Positions 46,969 through 57,550 are shown, counted from the stretch's first letter. The stretch: 64,000 nucleotides of DNA from Pseudomonadota bacterium (GCA_023442945.1 JAEZWW010000046.1:15091-79090); one strand, 5' to 3'. Notes: generated by a model not told the origin, from the letters alone. Program-made: numbers and translations.

Positions 46969-47843
46969 CAGACCTTCTTCCTGAGCTTGTCGCCGAACAG
47001 CCCGTTGGGCCGAACGACCAGCATGACCAGCACGACGATGTAGGCGGCGATGTCCTTGAATCCCTCCGGCAGGTAAAAGCCGGCCAAGGATTCCACGATG
47101 CCGATGACCAGACCGCCCACGATCGCGCCCGGCAGGCTGCCGAAGCCGCCGACGACCGCGGCCGGGAACGCCTTGAGCCCGATGAAGCCCATGTTGGCGT
47201 GCACAAAGGTGATGGGCGCCAGCAACAGGCCGGCAATGGCCGCAACGCTGGCAGCCAGCGCCCACACCAGCCCGTTCAGGCGCTGCACCGGAATCCCCAT
47301 GTAGTAGGCCGCCAGCTGGTTCTGCGACGAAGCCTGCATCGCGATACCCAGCTTGCTGTATTTGAAGAGGCCGTACAGGCCCGCACACAGCACCGTGGTG
47401 ACGCCGATCACCACCACTTGCTCGGCGCTCAGGACCAAGGTGCCGAGCTTCCAGACCATGTCCTTGTAGGGCACGGGCAGCGTGTGCGTTTCGGTGCCGA
47501 TGCCGGGGATCATGGTGATGAGGCCGCGGCCAACGTAGCCCAGGCCGATGGTCAGCATCACGATCGAGAACGCGGGCTGGCCCAGAATGGGGCGGATGAT
47601 CAGGCGCTCGGTGGCCAGGCCCAGCAGGCCCACCGCCACGATGCTGGCGATGATGGCCAGCCAGTACGGAAAGCCCAGCATCGTCATGCAGACCAGGCCG
47701 GCGAAGGCGCCGAGCATCATCAGATCACCCTGGGCGAAGCTGACGGTTTCAGTGGCCTTGTAGATCAGCACGAAGCCGAGCGCGATCAGGCCGTAGATGC
47801 ACCCTTGCGCGATGCCGCTGATCACCAACTGCAGAAATTGCAC
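46968..47843 (-). CDS. livH: LivH-type permease
   Basis: 291-residue inner-membrane permease, first gene of the operon. Family features: GIAQGCIYGLIALGFVLIYK at the N-terminus, LGLATERLIIRPI, SQNQLAAYYMGIPVQRLN (EAA-like loop) and a final RPNGLFGDKLRKKV. A candidate operator and -10-like TACACA lie about 100-140 bp upstream. Confidence 0.93.
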   Translation of the reverse strand: MQFLQLVISGIAQGCIYGLIALGFVLIYKATETVSFAQGDLMMLGAFAGLVCMTMLGFPYWLAIIASIVAVGLLGLATERLIIRPILGQPAFSIVMLTIGLGYVGRGLITMIPGIGTETHTLPVPYKDMVWKLGTLVLSAEQVVVIGVTTVLCAGLYGLFKYSKLGIAMQASSQNQLAAYYMGIPVQRLNGLVWALAASVAAIAGLLLAPITFVHANMGFIGLKAFPAAVVGGFGSLPGAIVGGLVIGIVESLAGFYLPEGFKDIAAYIVVLVMLVVRPNGLFGDKLRKKV

Positions 47844-47947
47844 GTGTCTCCTCGGCCTCTGGGGTGGGGTATTGGGCGGACTCTAGCGATGTCGACCACG
47901 GATGCCCGCTAGCGCAAACCCTAGATCGCCACCGGTACCGATCCATT

Positions 47948-47983
47948 GTGTAGAACTTTCACCAAGCAGCCACTCAGTGAAAA
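47948..47983 (-). promoter_or_regulatory. livH promoter with an imperfect 26-bp dyad operator
   Basis: Dyad TTTCACCAAG - CAGCCA - CTCAGTGAAA at 47958-47983. Read on the minus strand, TACACA (47953-47948) follows the dyad after 4 bp as a possible -10 element for livH. Same spacing as at the thiolase promoter. Confidence 0.65.
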
Positions 47984-48070
47984 TCCCAGTGTCCTGCGGT
48001 GACGGCGGACCGCAAACGTCCGGCCAAGCCGACGGCCGAGGGCGCGAAGCTGCCCCGTTGGCATGTTGAA

Positions 48071-48106
48071 TTTCACCAAGCGATCACTTGGTGAAATGCC
48101 TATACT
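48071..48106 (+). promoter_or_regulatory. Thiolase promoter with a perfect 26-bp dyad operator
   Basis: Dyad with perfect 10-bp arms TTTCACCAAG - CGATCA - CTTGGTGAAA (48071-48096), then 4 bp, then TATACT (48101-48106). The thiolase ATG is 34 bp downstream. The arms are of a size bound by TetR-family dimers. Confidence 0.75.
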
Positions 48107-48139
48107 GCGCAGATTCCGTCCTTTTTGTGGAGACAGCTG

Positions 48140-49345
<1,206 letters not shown>

Positions 49346-49400
49346 GACGAATCAGGCTGCGGCCCTACAACCATCTGCGCAGCCAGCTATTAAATCAAGA
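49346..49400 (+). repeat. Family A dispersed repeat, copy A16
   Basis: GGCTGCGGCCCTACAACCAT, CTGCGCAGCCAGCTATTAAA. It shows a perfect 6-bp stem GGCTGC (49355-49360) / GCAGCC (49379-49384) enclosing the conserved core. Lies in the thiolase-fadB gap. Confidence 0.92.
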
Positions 49401-49406
49401 GTGTCT

Positions 49407-51569
49407 ATGAGCTACAAGACTCTGCGCTACGCGATCGAGGACGGCATCGCCGTCGTGACCTTCGACGACCCGACGGCCCCCGTCAACACCATGAGCGAGG
49501 CCTGGCAGGCCGACCTGACCGCGCTGGCCGCCCAGCTCGGCGCCGAGCGCGATCAGTTCCGCGGCGTCGTGCTGGCGTCGGCCAAAAGCACCTTCTTCGC
49601 GGGTGCGGACCTCAAGGGCGTGATGCGCATGGACGCGGTGGAGGCGCCGCGGAAATTCTTCGCCGAAGTGGAGGGCATGAAACGCCACTTCCGCACCATC
49701 GAAACGCTGGGCAAACCCATCGTCACCTGCCTGAACGGTGCGGCGCTGGGCGGCGGCTGGGAGCTGGCCCTGGTCGGCCACCACCGCATCGCGGTGGATG
49801 ACGCCAAGATCCGCCTGGGCCTGCCGGAAGTGAGCATCGGCCTGCTGCCGGGCGGTGGCGGCATCACCAAGATGACGCGCCTGCTCGGCCTGACGGGAGC
49901 GCAGCCTTACCTGGTGGAAAGCAAGCTGTTCGGTCCGCAGGAAGCGCTTCAGCTGGGCGTCGTGCACGAGTTGGTGCCCAGCGCCGACGCGCTGTTGCCC
50001 GCCGCCCGCGCCTGGATCGACAGCGTGCAGGGCCAACCCGAAGCTGCGCAACACCCGTGGGAGCGCAAGGACTACCGCATGCCGGGTGGCACGCCCGACA
50101 ACCCCAAGGTGGCCGCCATGCTGCCCGTAGCGCCGGCCATGCTGAAGGCGCGCACGCACGGCCTGTACCCCGCGCCGGCGGCCACGCTGTCGGCCATGGT
50201 GGAAGGCGCGCAGGTCGACTTCGACACTGCCATGCGCATCGAATCCCGTTACCTGGCTGGCCTGTTGGCCAGCCCGGTGACCAAGGCCATGATCAACACG
50301 TTCTTCTTCAACATGAACGCGATCAAGAGCGGCCAGTCGCGCCCCGCCGGTGTGCCCAAGTGGCGCCCGCAGAAGGTGGGCGTGCTGGGCGCCGGGATGA
50401 TGGGCGCAGGCATCGCCTACGCGCAGGCCAGCCGCGGCATCGCCACCGTGCTGAAGGACGTCAGCGCCGACAAGGCCGCGCACGGCAAGGCCTACAGCGA
50501 AAAGCTGACCAGCGCGCGTGTGGCCAAGGGCCGCATGGGCGCGGTGGAGCAGGCCGAGCTGCTCGGCCGCATCACGCCCACCGCTGACGTGGCCGACCTG
50601 CAAGGCTGCGATCTGATCATCGAAGCGGTGTTTGAACAGCGCGACTTGAAGGCGCAGGTCACGCGCGAGGCCGAGCCGATGCTGGCTTCCGGCGGCGTCT
50701 TCGCCAGCAACACCAGCACGCTGCCGATCAGCGGCCTGGCGCTGGCCAGCGCGCGGCCGGCGCAGTTCGTCGGCATTCATTTCTTCAGCCCGGTCGACAA
50801 GATGCAGTTGGTGGAAATCATCCGCGGCCAGCAGACCGACGACGAGACGGTGGCGCGCGCCTACGACTACGTGCTGGCGCTGGGCAAGCTGCCCATCGTC
50901 GTCAACGATTCGCGCGGCTTCTACACCAGCCGCACCTTTGGCGCCTACGTGATGGAAGGCGCGGCGATGTTGGGTGAGGGCGTTCCCGCGCCGGTGATCG
51001 AAAACGCCGCAGTGCAAGCCGGCCTGCCGGTCGGCCCGCTCGCGGTGCTGGACGAAACGGCGCTGTCGCTGTCCGTGCACGTGCTGGACCAGACCCGCGC
51101 CGACTTCGTGGCGGAAGGCAAGACCTACGCCGCCACCCCGGGCGAGCTGCTGGTCGAGCGCATGGTCAAGGAATTGAAGCGCCCCGGCCGCGCCGGCGGT
51201 GGCGGCTTCTACGACTACAGCGCCGATGGCAAGAAGCGCCTGTGGCCCGAACTCAAGACGCTGTTCGAGCGCGCCGAAACCGCCTGGACCGTCAAGGACG
51301 TGCAGGACCGCCTGCTGTACCGTCAGTCCGTCGAAACCGCGCGCTGCCTGGCCGAAGGCGTGCTGACCAGCGTGCACGACGCCAACATCGGCAGCATCTT
51401 CGGCATCGGCTTTCCCGGCTGGACCGGCGGCGCCATGCAGTTCATCTACGGCCAGGGCATTGAGGCCCTTGAGAAGCGCTGCGACGAGTTGGCGGCGCAG
51501 CACGGTGAAGGCTTTGCACTGTCTGCCGAAGCGCGCGCGGCGATTCGGCAGCATCAGCCGGTGTACTGA
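49407..51569 (+). CDS. FadB-like trifunctional enoyl-CoA hydratase / 3-hydroxyacyl-CoA dehydrogenase
   Basis: 720 residues: N-terminal crotonase domain (1-~190) with both catalytic Glu residues present (GGGWELALVG and LGLPEVSIGLLPGGGG), an NAD-binding domain with VGVLGAGMMGAGIAYA at about 325-340, and HAD C-terminal domains. Performs the hydration and oxidation steps of beta-oxidation. The ATG at 49407 gives MSYKTLRYAIEDG. This hydratase activity could also serve the acyl-CoA cluster, which has none. Ends at a strong terminator. Confidence 0.95.
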   Translation: MSYKTLRYAIEDGIAVVTFDDPTAPVNTMSEAWQADLTALAAQLGAERDQFRGVVLASAKSTFFAGADLKGVMRMDAVEAPRKFFAEVEGMKRHFRTIETLGKPIVTCLNGAALGGGWELALVGHHRIAVDDAKIRLGLPEVSIGLLPGGGGITKMTRLLGLTGAQPYLVESKLFGPQEALQLGVVHELVPSADALLPAARAWIDSVQGQPEAAQHPWERKDYRMPGGTPDNPKVAAMLPVAPAMLKARTHGLYPAPAATLSAMVEGAQVDFDTAMRIESRYLAGLLASPVTKAMINTFFFNMNAIKSGQSRPAGVPKWRPQKVGVLGAGMMGAGIAYAQASRGIATVLKDVSADKAAHGKAYSEKLTSARVAKGRMGAVEQAELLGRITPTADVADLQGCDLIIEAVFEQRDLKAQVTREAEPMLASGGVFASNTSTLPISGLALASARPAQFVGIHFFSPVDKMQLVEIIRGQQTDDETVARAYDYVLALGKLPIVVNDSRGFYTSRTFGAYVMEGAAMLGEGVPAPVIENAAVQAGLPVGPLAVLDETALSLSVHVLDQTRADFVAEGKTYAATPGELLVERMVKELKRPGRAGGGGFYDYSADGKKRLWPELKTLFERAETAWTVKDVQDRLLYRQSVETARCLAEGVLTSVHDANIGSIFGIGFPGWTGGAMQFIYGQGIEALEKRCDELAAQHGEGFALSAEARAAIRQHQPVY

Positions 51570-51578
51570 GAGCGCGGC

Positions 51579-51610
51579 AAAAAAAACGGCGGCCCGAAGC
51601 CGCCGTTTTT
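51579..51610. terminator. Bidirectional intrinsic terminator
   Basis: Stem ACGGCGGC / GCCGCCGT with loop CCGAA, A-run before, T-run after. Serves the FadB-like gene (+) and the convergent surface-protein gene (-). Confidence 0.92.
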
Positions 51611-51613
51611 GAA

Positions 51614-53551
51614 TCACCGATCCGCTCGGTCTGTGCGGCGCCCCGAGTGGCGCAACCCGAAGGCGGCCAGCAGGCCGGCCAGCAGCATCAGGCCCCATTG
51701 CCCCACGGTTGGCACGGGCACGGCGACCCCAGCGACGGTGACGGTGGTCGTCGCGGTGTTCGTGCCGCCGGTGCCGGTGACAGGCGACAGGCCGGCCTGG
51801 GTGGGTGTGCCGGAAACCTCGCAGGTCACGGTCTGGCCTTCAGGAATGTCGCCCGGCGATGTCCACGCGTTGCTGGCCGGGCTGAGCGTGCAGGCGCCCA
51901 GCGTCATCCAGGGCGCCAGCGTGGCGCTGCAGACGGTGCCTGTCGCGTCGGCCGTGCCTTGGTTGGTACAGCTGAAGTGCCCGGTGTACGGTTGGTTGAC
52001 GGTGCCGGTGGTGGGCAGGCCGCCCAGGTCGATGGTGACGTCGGGCGTGCCGCCGACCACCAGCGTGGCTGTGCCTTCGTTGTTGGCGGTGTTCGATTCC
52101 TGCGTGGCGCCGGTCCGCACGGTGACTGGCGAACTTCCTTTGGCGTCGGGCGTGCCTGTCACCGCGCAGTTAATGGCGGCGCCTGGCGCCAAGGCCGCGG
52201 GCGGCGTAGGTGCGCACGCGAACGTCGCCCAGGACGGCAGCCCGGCGGGCGCGCAAGTGGCTGCCGCGGCAACACCGGGCCCATGGTTGCGGCAAACAAA
52301 GCTGCCGTTGTAGGGCTGGCCGATGGTCCCGGCGGGCAGGTTGATGGCGTCAACCTGCATATCGGCCAGTGGCGCTGCGCCCACCGTGAGGGGCAGTGTG
52401 GCGCTGTTGTTCTCGGGGTGTGAATCCACGGCAGCGGCGCTGCTGCCGTCCGTGCGGCCTTGCACCGTGACCGATTGGCCCGCGGTGCTGGGGGTGCCGG
52501 TGACGGCGCAGGTCACCGTGCGGCCGGATGGCACAGGTTGGCCGGCCGACCAGTTGGCGGGCGGCGCAGTGGTGTCGATGGTGCAGGCGCCCACGCTCAG
52601 CCCGTCGGGCAGGCTACTGACCGTGCAGCTGGTCGCCGTGGTCGCGTCGGCGGGCCCCTGGTTGCGGCAGGCATAGCTGCCGGCGTACGGTGTATTGAGC
52701 GCCGGCGCGGGCAGGCCCGACAAGTCGATGGCCATGTCGGGCGCAGCGACCGTCACGACGGCTTCGTTGTACGCCACGAAAGCAAGGTCCGACGCGCCGT
52801 TCAATTTCTGCCGGAACGCTGCCACGCTGCCGATGTTGGCGGGCGTCAGGCCGAAGTCTGCCAACGTGAACGCGGCCATCTGAATGGCCCTGGCACCGGG
52901 AGGCCAGCTGCTGCTGCTGGTGCCACTGGGCAGTCGAAACAGCCAGTTGATCGTCCCGATGCCGCGGTTGAACACGACGTTGACACCGTTACCGACGGTA
53001 TTGCCGGCGCTGTCAACAAAGCTGTAGACGTCCAGCGTGCCGGGCGCCCCCATTTGGGTGCTCAGTATGAAGGGCGCCGTGATGGCGAGGGCGCCGGCCG
53101 ACAGGGTGATCGGGAAGTCCAGGTTCTGGGGCACCGCGTTGAACAAGGCCGTGCTCAATTCCAGGCCACGCGTGCCATCGGTCAAGTAGGGCGCGAGGGG
53201 CGGGTTGCTGTTCGCCACCGGCGGGGTGAGGTTCCGGGCGACGCCGATGAGGGGGTAGGCGGCGGTCTTGTCGATGTGCACCGGCATGAGCGCGCGGAAC
53301 AAGGCCGGCTGAAAGCTCCCCGCAGGCAGCAGGCCGTCGTTGACGCCGGTGCTGTAGGTGCTGCCGTTGACGGTGAACCCGGTCACCACCACGCTGTCGC
53401 TGGTTGTCTGGTTCACGGTCCCGAGCGGGCTTTGCCACGCAGTGCCGTTCTGGTCGACGCCAAAAACGGCGGTGACGGGGGCACTGAACGCCGTGGTGGC
53501 GGCCAGCGCCAGCAGCGCGGCCCGCAGTGACCCAACAAGCTTTTTCTTCAT
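51614..53551 (-). CDS. Exported protein with three Cys-rich repeats and an IPTL-CTERM sorting tail
   Basis: 645 residues. Signal peptide about 1-23 (MKKKLVGSLRAALLALAA), a novel-looking N-terminal domain (about 25-265), then three tandem ~105-residue repeats at 271-390, 396-500 and 503-608, each starting with a DxxID/DxxVD strand and each with four cysteines in matching positions (295/309/323/348, 420/433/446/462, 528/541/554/577), suggesting two disulfides per repeat. The tail 613-640 (VPTVGQWG, hydrophobic helix, basic RHSGRR) fits IPTL-CTERM, the substrate tag of exosortase H. Likely surface-displayed; ligand unknown. Confidence 0.85.
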   Translation of the reverse strand: MKKKLVGSLRAALLALAATTAFSAPVTAVFGVDQNGTAWQSPLGTVNQTTSDSVVVTGFTVNGSTYSTGVNDGLLPAGSFQPALFRALMPVHIDKTAAYPLIGVARNLTPPVANSNPPLAPYLTDGTRGLELSTALFNAVPQNLDFPITLSAGALAITAPFILSTQMGAPGTLDVYSFVDSAGNTVGNGVNVVFNRGIGTINWLFRLPSGTSSSSWPPGARAIQMAAFTLADFGLTPANIGSVAAFRQKLNGASDLAFVAYNEAVVTVAAPDMAIDLSGLPAPALNTPYAGSYACRNQGPADATTATSCTVSSLPDGLSVGACTIDTTAPPANWSAGQPVPSGRTVTCAVTGTPSTAGQSVTVQGRTDGSSAAAVDSHPENNSATLPLTVGAAPLADMQVDAINLPAGTIGQPYNGSFVCRNHGPGVAAAATCAPAGLPSWATFACAPTPPAALAPGAAINCAVTGTPDAKGSSPVTVRTGATQESNTANNEGTATLVVGGTPDVTIDLGGLPTTGTVNQPYTGHFSCTNQGTADATGTVCSATLAPWMTLGACTLSPASNAWTSPGDIPEGQTVTCEVSGTPTQAGLSPVTGTGGTNTATTTVTVAGVAVPVPTVGQWGLMLLAGLLAAFGLRHSGRRTDRADR

Positions 53552-53718
53552 GACGTCTCCCTGACTTGGGTGCCCGCCGGGCGCAACAAGGCGCCCAGCC
53601 CGGGCTTTGTTGCCCAAGTTTAATGTGGGAAACGTCAAAACGCCGCACAGGACGGTGCGTCAAAAGCGGCCCCCCGGCGGCTTTTGGCCAAGCGTTGCAG
53701 CGATGCAGGTGGTCAGGC

Positions 53719-55212
53719 TTACTGAAACGCCACTTCCACAAAGCTGCGCAGTTTGCGGCTGTGCAGCTGGTCCAGCCCGTTTTCACGCAGGCGCTCGATG
53801 GCGCGGATGCCGATCTTCAAATGCTGGTTGACGCGTTCGCGGTAGAAGTGGTTGGCCATGCCGGGCAGCTTGATTTCGCCGTGCATGGGTTTGTCGCTCA
53901 CGCACAGCAGGGTGCCGTAGGGCACGCGGAAGCGGAAGCCGTTGGCGGCGATGGTGGCGCTTTCCATGTCCAGCGCGACGGCGCGGCTTTGCGAGAAGCG
54001 CCGCTGCGGCGCGCCGCCGCCCAGCAGTTCCCAGTTGCGGTTGTCGGTGGTGGCGACGGTGCCGGTGCGCAGCACGCGCTTGAGCTCATCGCCGGTCAGG
54101 GCGGTGACGTCGGCCACGGCTTCCTGCAGCGCGATCTGCACTTCGGCCAGGGCAGGGATGGGGATCCACATGGGCAGGTCTTCGTCCAGCACATGGTCTT
54201 CGCGCACGTAGCCGTGGGCCAGCACGTAGTCGCCCAGCTGCTGGCTGTTGCGCAGGCCGGCGCAGTGGCCCACCATGATCCAGGCGTGCGGGCGCAGCAC
54301 GGCGATGTGGTCGGTGATGGTCTTGGCGTTGCTGGGGCCGACGCCGATGTTGACGAAGCTGATGCCGCTGCGGTCGGGCCGCACCAGGTGGTAGGCGGGC
54401 ATTTGCGGCAGCCGCGGCGGCGCCAGGCCGTTGGCTTCGTCGCTGGGCGGCGTCAGGCCAACGCGGTGCGTGACCACGTTGCCGGGCTGCACAAACTGCG
54501 AATACTCGCTGTTCGGGTTGGCCATTTCCTGCTGGCCCAGCGCGATGAATTCGTCGATGTAGAACTGGTAGTTGGTGAACAGCACGAAGTTCTGGAAGTG
54601 CGCCGGCGACGTGCCCGTGTAATGGCGCAGGCGGTGCAGCGAATAGTCCACGCGCGGCGCGGTGAACAGCGCCAGCGGCGCCGGTTCGCCGGCCGAGGGC
54701 TCGTAGGTGCCGTTGGCGATGCGGTCGTTCATCGCGTTCAGGTTGGGCAGGTCGAAGACCTCGGCCAGGCGCTGGCGCTGCATCAGGCTCATGCCGCCTT
54801 CAAAGTGCTCGTTCTCGCCCAGGCTGAAGGGCAGCGGGATCGGCTCGTGGCTGGTGCCCACTTCCAGCTTCACGCCGTGGTTGGCGATCAGCAGCTGGAA
54901 CTGCTCCAGGTAGTAGGTGGCGAACAACTCGGGCCGCGTTAGCGTGGTTTCGTAGTTGCCGCCCTGGCTGACGAAGCCGTAGGCCAGGCGCGTGTCCGGG
55001 TGGCGACCGTGCGGCACGTGCATGCGCACGAAGGGGTAGAAGGCGCGCACGCGGGTCAGCGGCCCGGTCGGGTCGGCCGGCCCTTCGATGAAGGCCAGCA
55101 GCGCGTCGCGCAGGTGGGCGCAGGCGGCGTCGTAGATGCGCTGCACTTCGGCCAGCGCGTCGGCCGCGTTGTGGAAGGCGGCCGGCGGAATGAAGGGCGG
55201 GAGCGAGATCAT
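53719..55212 (-). CDS. amn: AMP nucleosidase
   Basis: 497-residue cytoplasmic enzyme hydrolysing AMP to adenine and ribose 5-phosphate, adjusting adenylate pools. N-terminal Amn domain (YPFVRMHVPHGRHPDTRLAYG) and C-terminal nucleoside phosphorylase-like domain (IGVGPSNAKTITDHIAVLRP, MVGHCAGLRNSQ, ALDMESATIAANG). Length matches the family. The 167-bp gap toward the surface-protein gene contains nothing that I recognise. Confidence 0.95.
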   Translation of the reverse strand: MISLPPFIPPAAFHNAADALAEVQRIYDAACAHLRDALLAFIEGPADPTGPLTRVRAFYPFVRMHVPHGRHPDTRLAYGFVSQGGNYETTLTRPELFATYYLEQFQLLIANHGVKLEVGTSHEPIPLPFSLGENEHFEGGMSLMQRQRLAEVFDLPNLNAMNDRIANGTYEPSAGEPAPLALFTAPRVDYSLHRLRHYTGTSPAHFQNFVLFTNYQFYIDEFIALGQQEMANPNSEYSQFVQPGNVVTHRVGLTPPSDEANGLAPPRLPQMPAYHLVRPDRSGISFVNIGVGPSNAKTITDHIAVLRPHAWIMVGHCAGLRNSQQLGDYVLAHGYVREDHVLDEDLPMWIPIPALAEVQIALQEAVADVTALTGDELKRVLRTGTVATTDNRNWELLGGGAPQRRFSQSRAVALDMESATIAANGFRFRVPYGTLLCVSDKPMHGEIKLPGMANHFYRERVNQHLKIGIRAIERLRENGLDQLHSRKLRSFVEVAFQ

Positions 55213-55324
55213 GGCGCATTGTCCACGCTGGCCGCGTCAGGCCGATGACGGCGCGCGAGTGCGCGCGCACTATGATCGGCGCCGGTGCGGCCTTCTGTCG
55301 CAAGTGCATACCGCAATTTCAAGG

Positions 55325-55372
55325 GTTTTGTGCCGCTGGCCCTACAGTTACCTGCGCAGGCAGCTATAAAAA
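55325..55372 (+). repeat. Family A dispersed repeat, copy A17
   Basis: TGCCGCTGGCCCTACAGTTA, CCTGCGCAGGCAGCTATAAA. TGCC and GGCA can pair around the core. It ends at the ribosome site (AGGAG) of the following ABC gene. Confidence 0.88.
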
Positions 55373-55382
55373 CAGGAGTTTC

Positions 55383-56057
55383 ATGTCCGCCGTTTTGGAT
55401 GCTTCTGGACCGGCGCTGCTCAGGCTGAAGGCCTTGCGCCGCCTGCACGTGGGGCCGGTGGATCTGGCGCTGGCGGCGGGCGAATGCGTGTCGGTGATGG
55501 GCGCTTCGGGCGCCGGCAAGAGCGTGCTGCTGCGCGCCATCGCCGACCTGGACCCGCACGAAGGCGATGCGCTGCTGGACGGCACCGCGTGCAGCGCCCT
55601 GCCGGCGCCGCAGTGGCGCCGCCGCGTCACCTACGTCGCGGCCGAAAGCGGCTGGTGGGCCGACACCGTGGCCGCGCACTTCGCCCCGGGCGTGGACCTG
55701 AACGCCTTGCTGCCGCGCGTCGGTCTGGCGCCCGCGCTGGCCCAGGCCGCGGTGGCGCGCTGCTCCACCGGCGAGCGCCAACGCCTGGCGCTGCTGCGCG
55801 CCCTGCAGCCGGACAACCGCGTGTTGCTGCTGGACGAGCCTACGTCCGGCCTGGACGACCAGGCCCGCGTGTTGGTCGAAACCCTCTTGCGCGAGCGGCT
55901 GGCCCAAGGCGGCGGCCTGCTGCTGGTCACGCACGACGCGGCGCAGGCGCGGCGCCTGGCGCACCGGCGCTTTGACCTGGTGGACGGCGCGCTGCGCCCC
56001 GCCGCAGACCGCCCCAACGCATCGCCCCAGACGGTGCCGGCCGAGGTCGCGCCATGA
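55383..56057 (+). CDS. ABC ATPase, FetA/YbbL-like
   Basis: 224-residue ATPase: Walker A GASGAGKS, Walker B RVLLLDEPTSGLDD, and a CSTGERQRLALLRAL signature variant. Pairs with the UPF0014 permease whose start overlaps its stop by 4 bp. The E. coli FetAB homologues are linked to iron export under oxidative stress, so metal homeostasis is a possible role. AGGAG lies 6 bp before the ATG at 55383. Confidence 0.87.
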   Translation: MSAVLDASGPALLRLKALRRLHVGPVDLALAAGECVSVMGASGAGKSVLLRAIADLDPHEGDALLDGTACSALPAPQWRRRVTYVAAESGWWADTVAAHFAPGVDLNALLPRVGLAPALAQAAVARCSTGERQRLALLRALQPDNRVLLLDEPTSGLDDQARVLVETLLRERLAQGGGLLLVTHDAAQARRLAHRRFDLVDGALRPAADRPNASPQTVPAEVAP

Positions 56058-56857
56058 ACGCCGCGCCCGCCGTCAACTTCACCGAGCTGCTGTTCGCGTC
56101 GTTGCTGCTGCTGGCCAACGCCGGGCTGTCGCTGGCGCTGGGCCTGGGGCTGGCGCGGCCCTTGCTGGTCGCCGGCGCGCGGGCCGTGGCGCAACTGCTG
56201 CTGGTCGGGCTGGTGCTGAAGATGGTGTTCACCTCGCAATCGCCCTGGCTGGTGGGGGCAGTGATGGTGTTCATGCTGGTGGCGGCCGCGCGCGAGATCC
56301 ATGCGCGGCAGGAGCGGCGTTTGCTCGGCTGGTGGGGCTGGGGCGTGGGCGCGACCATGAGCACGCTGGCCACCGTCGTGGTCGCCGGCCTGGGCCTGGC
56401 GCTGCTGGCGCACCGGCCGTGGTGGACGCCACAGGCGGCGATCCCGATGGTCGGCATCGTCCTGGGCTCGGTCATGAACGGCGTCAGCATCACGCTCAAC
56501 GCCTTCACGCGCGGCGTGGTGCGCGAGCGCGCCGCGATCGAAGCGCGCCTGGCCCTGGGCGCCACGCGGCGCCAGGCGCTGGGGCCCTTGCAGCGCGCGG
56601 CGCTGCAGCAGGGCCTGATCCCCGTCATCAATCAGATGTCGGCCGCCGGCATCATCACCTTGCCCGGCATGATGACCGGGCAAATCCTGGCCGGCATGGC
56701 GCCGCTGGAGGCGGCCAAGTACCAGATTTTGGTGCTGCTGCTGCTGGCGGGCGCGGCCGCGCTGGGCGCCATCGGCACCAGTTACTGGGCCGTGTCGCGC
56801 GTGACGGACGGGCGCGACCGCCTGCGCCTGGACCATCTGGCCCCGGCCGAGCGTTGA
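56054..56857 (+). CDS. ABC permease, FetB/YbbM (UPF0014) family
   Basis: 267-residue inner-membrane protein with 6-7 helices. IPMVGIVLGSVMNGVSITLN and LPGMMTGQILAGMAPLEAAKYQI are highly characteristic of the family. Translationally coupled to the ATPase. Substrate in this organism is unknown; iron export is the recalled role of the E. coli homologue. Confidence 0.9.
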   Translation: MNAAPAVNFTELLFASLLLLANAGLSLALGLGLARPLLVAGARAVAQLLLVGLVLKMVFTSQSPWLVGAVMVFMLVAAAREIHARQERRLLGWWGWGVGATMSTLATVVVAGLGLALLAHRPWWTPQAAIPMVGIVLGSVMNGVSITLNAFTRGVVRERAAIEARLALGATRRQALGPLQRAALQQGLIPVINQMSAAGIITLPGMMTGQILAGMAPLEAAKYQILVLLLLAGAAALGAIGTSYWAVSRVTDGRDRLRLDHLAPAER

Positions 56858-57002
56858 GCGGCTTAGCGGCGAGCGTGAAGATCAGCCCTCTGCTGACAGC
56901 GGCGCGCGGCGGCGCGTGCCATGCTCCGGCGATGCCTGTTTTTCCCCTGCAGTGCGCGGCCCCTACGGCGCGTCGGCGCGCGACTACGGGGTTGTGCCCG
57001 CG

Positions 57003-57431
57003 ATGACCGAGCCGCTGCCGCAACCACCGCGCGACGTGCCCGATCCCGACAAAGTCGCGCTGCGCCGCCGCCTGGTCGAACTCGCCTGGCGCGCCCTGGC
57101 GCTGCTCAGCCTGGGGCTCGGCCTGGTGGGCGTGGTGCTGCCGGTCGTGCCCACCGTGCCTTTCCTGATCGCGTCGGCCTGGGCCGCCAGCAAGGGCTGG
57201 CCGGCCTTCGAGATCTGGTTGCTGAACCACCGCCTGTTCGGCCCGCCCATCGTGCAGTGGCGCCAACGCGGCGCCATCCCGCGGCGCGTCAAATGGCTCA
57301 GTTGCACCATGATGGCCACCAGCGCCATCGGCATGCAGTTCGTGCCGCAGATCCCGCTGTGGCTGCGCATCGCCATTCCGCTGGTGATGCTGGCCGTCGG
57401 CATCTGGCTGTGGCGGCGACCGGATGCGTAA
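57003..57431 (+). CDS. YbaN/DUF454 small inner-membrane protein
   Basis: 142 residues. Pattern: short cytoplasmic N-terminus, membrane helix 1 at about 22-45 (LALLSLGLGLVGVVLPVVPT then PFLIASAWAASKG, the DUF454 signature), a cytoplasmic loop WLLNHRLFGPPIVQWRQRGAIPRR, then two helices. Function unknown in the family. The ATG at 57003 is selected over an upstream in-frame start that would add non-homologous residues. Confidence 0.85.
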   Translation: MTEPLPQPPRDVPDPDKVALRRRLVELAWRALALLSLGLGLVGVVLPVVPTVPFLIASAWAASKGWPAFEIWLLNHRLFGPPIVQWRQRGAIPRRVKWLSCTMMATSAIGMQFVPQIPLWLRIAIPLVMLAVGIWLWRRPDA

Positions 57432-57492
57432 GGCGGGGCGCCCGTGCCAAGGCGCCGGTGGGGCGTGACAGCGGTTGGGCCAGTATTTGGAT

Positions 57493-57550
57493 GAAATCGA
57501 GCGGTGGCCCTACAACCACCAGCGCAGACAGCTATCAAAAATATAGCAAT
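57493..57550 (+). repeat. Family A dispersed repeat, copy A18
   Basis: GGTGGCCCTACAACCACCAG, CGCAGACAGCTATCAAAAAT, ATAGCAAT; the terminal GCTAT/ATAGC dyad is intact. Lies in the 287-bp gap between the DUF454 gene and the convergent ppk2 gene, which holds nothing else clear. Confidence 0.9.
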
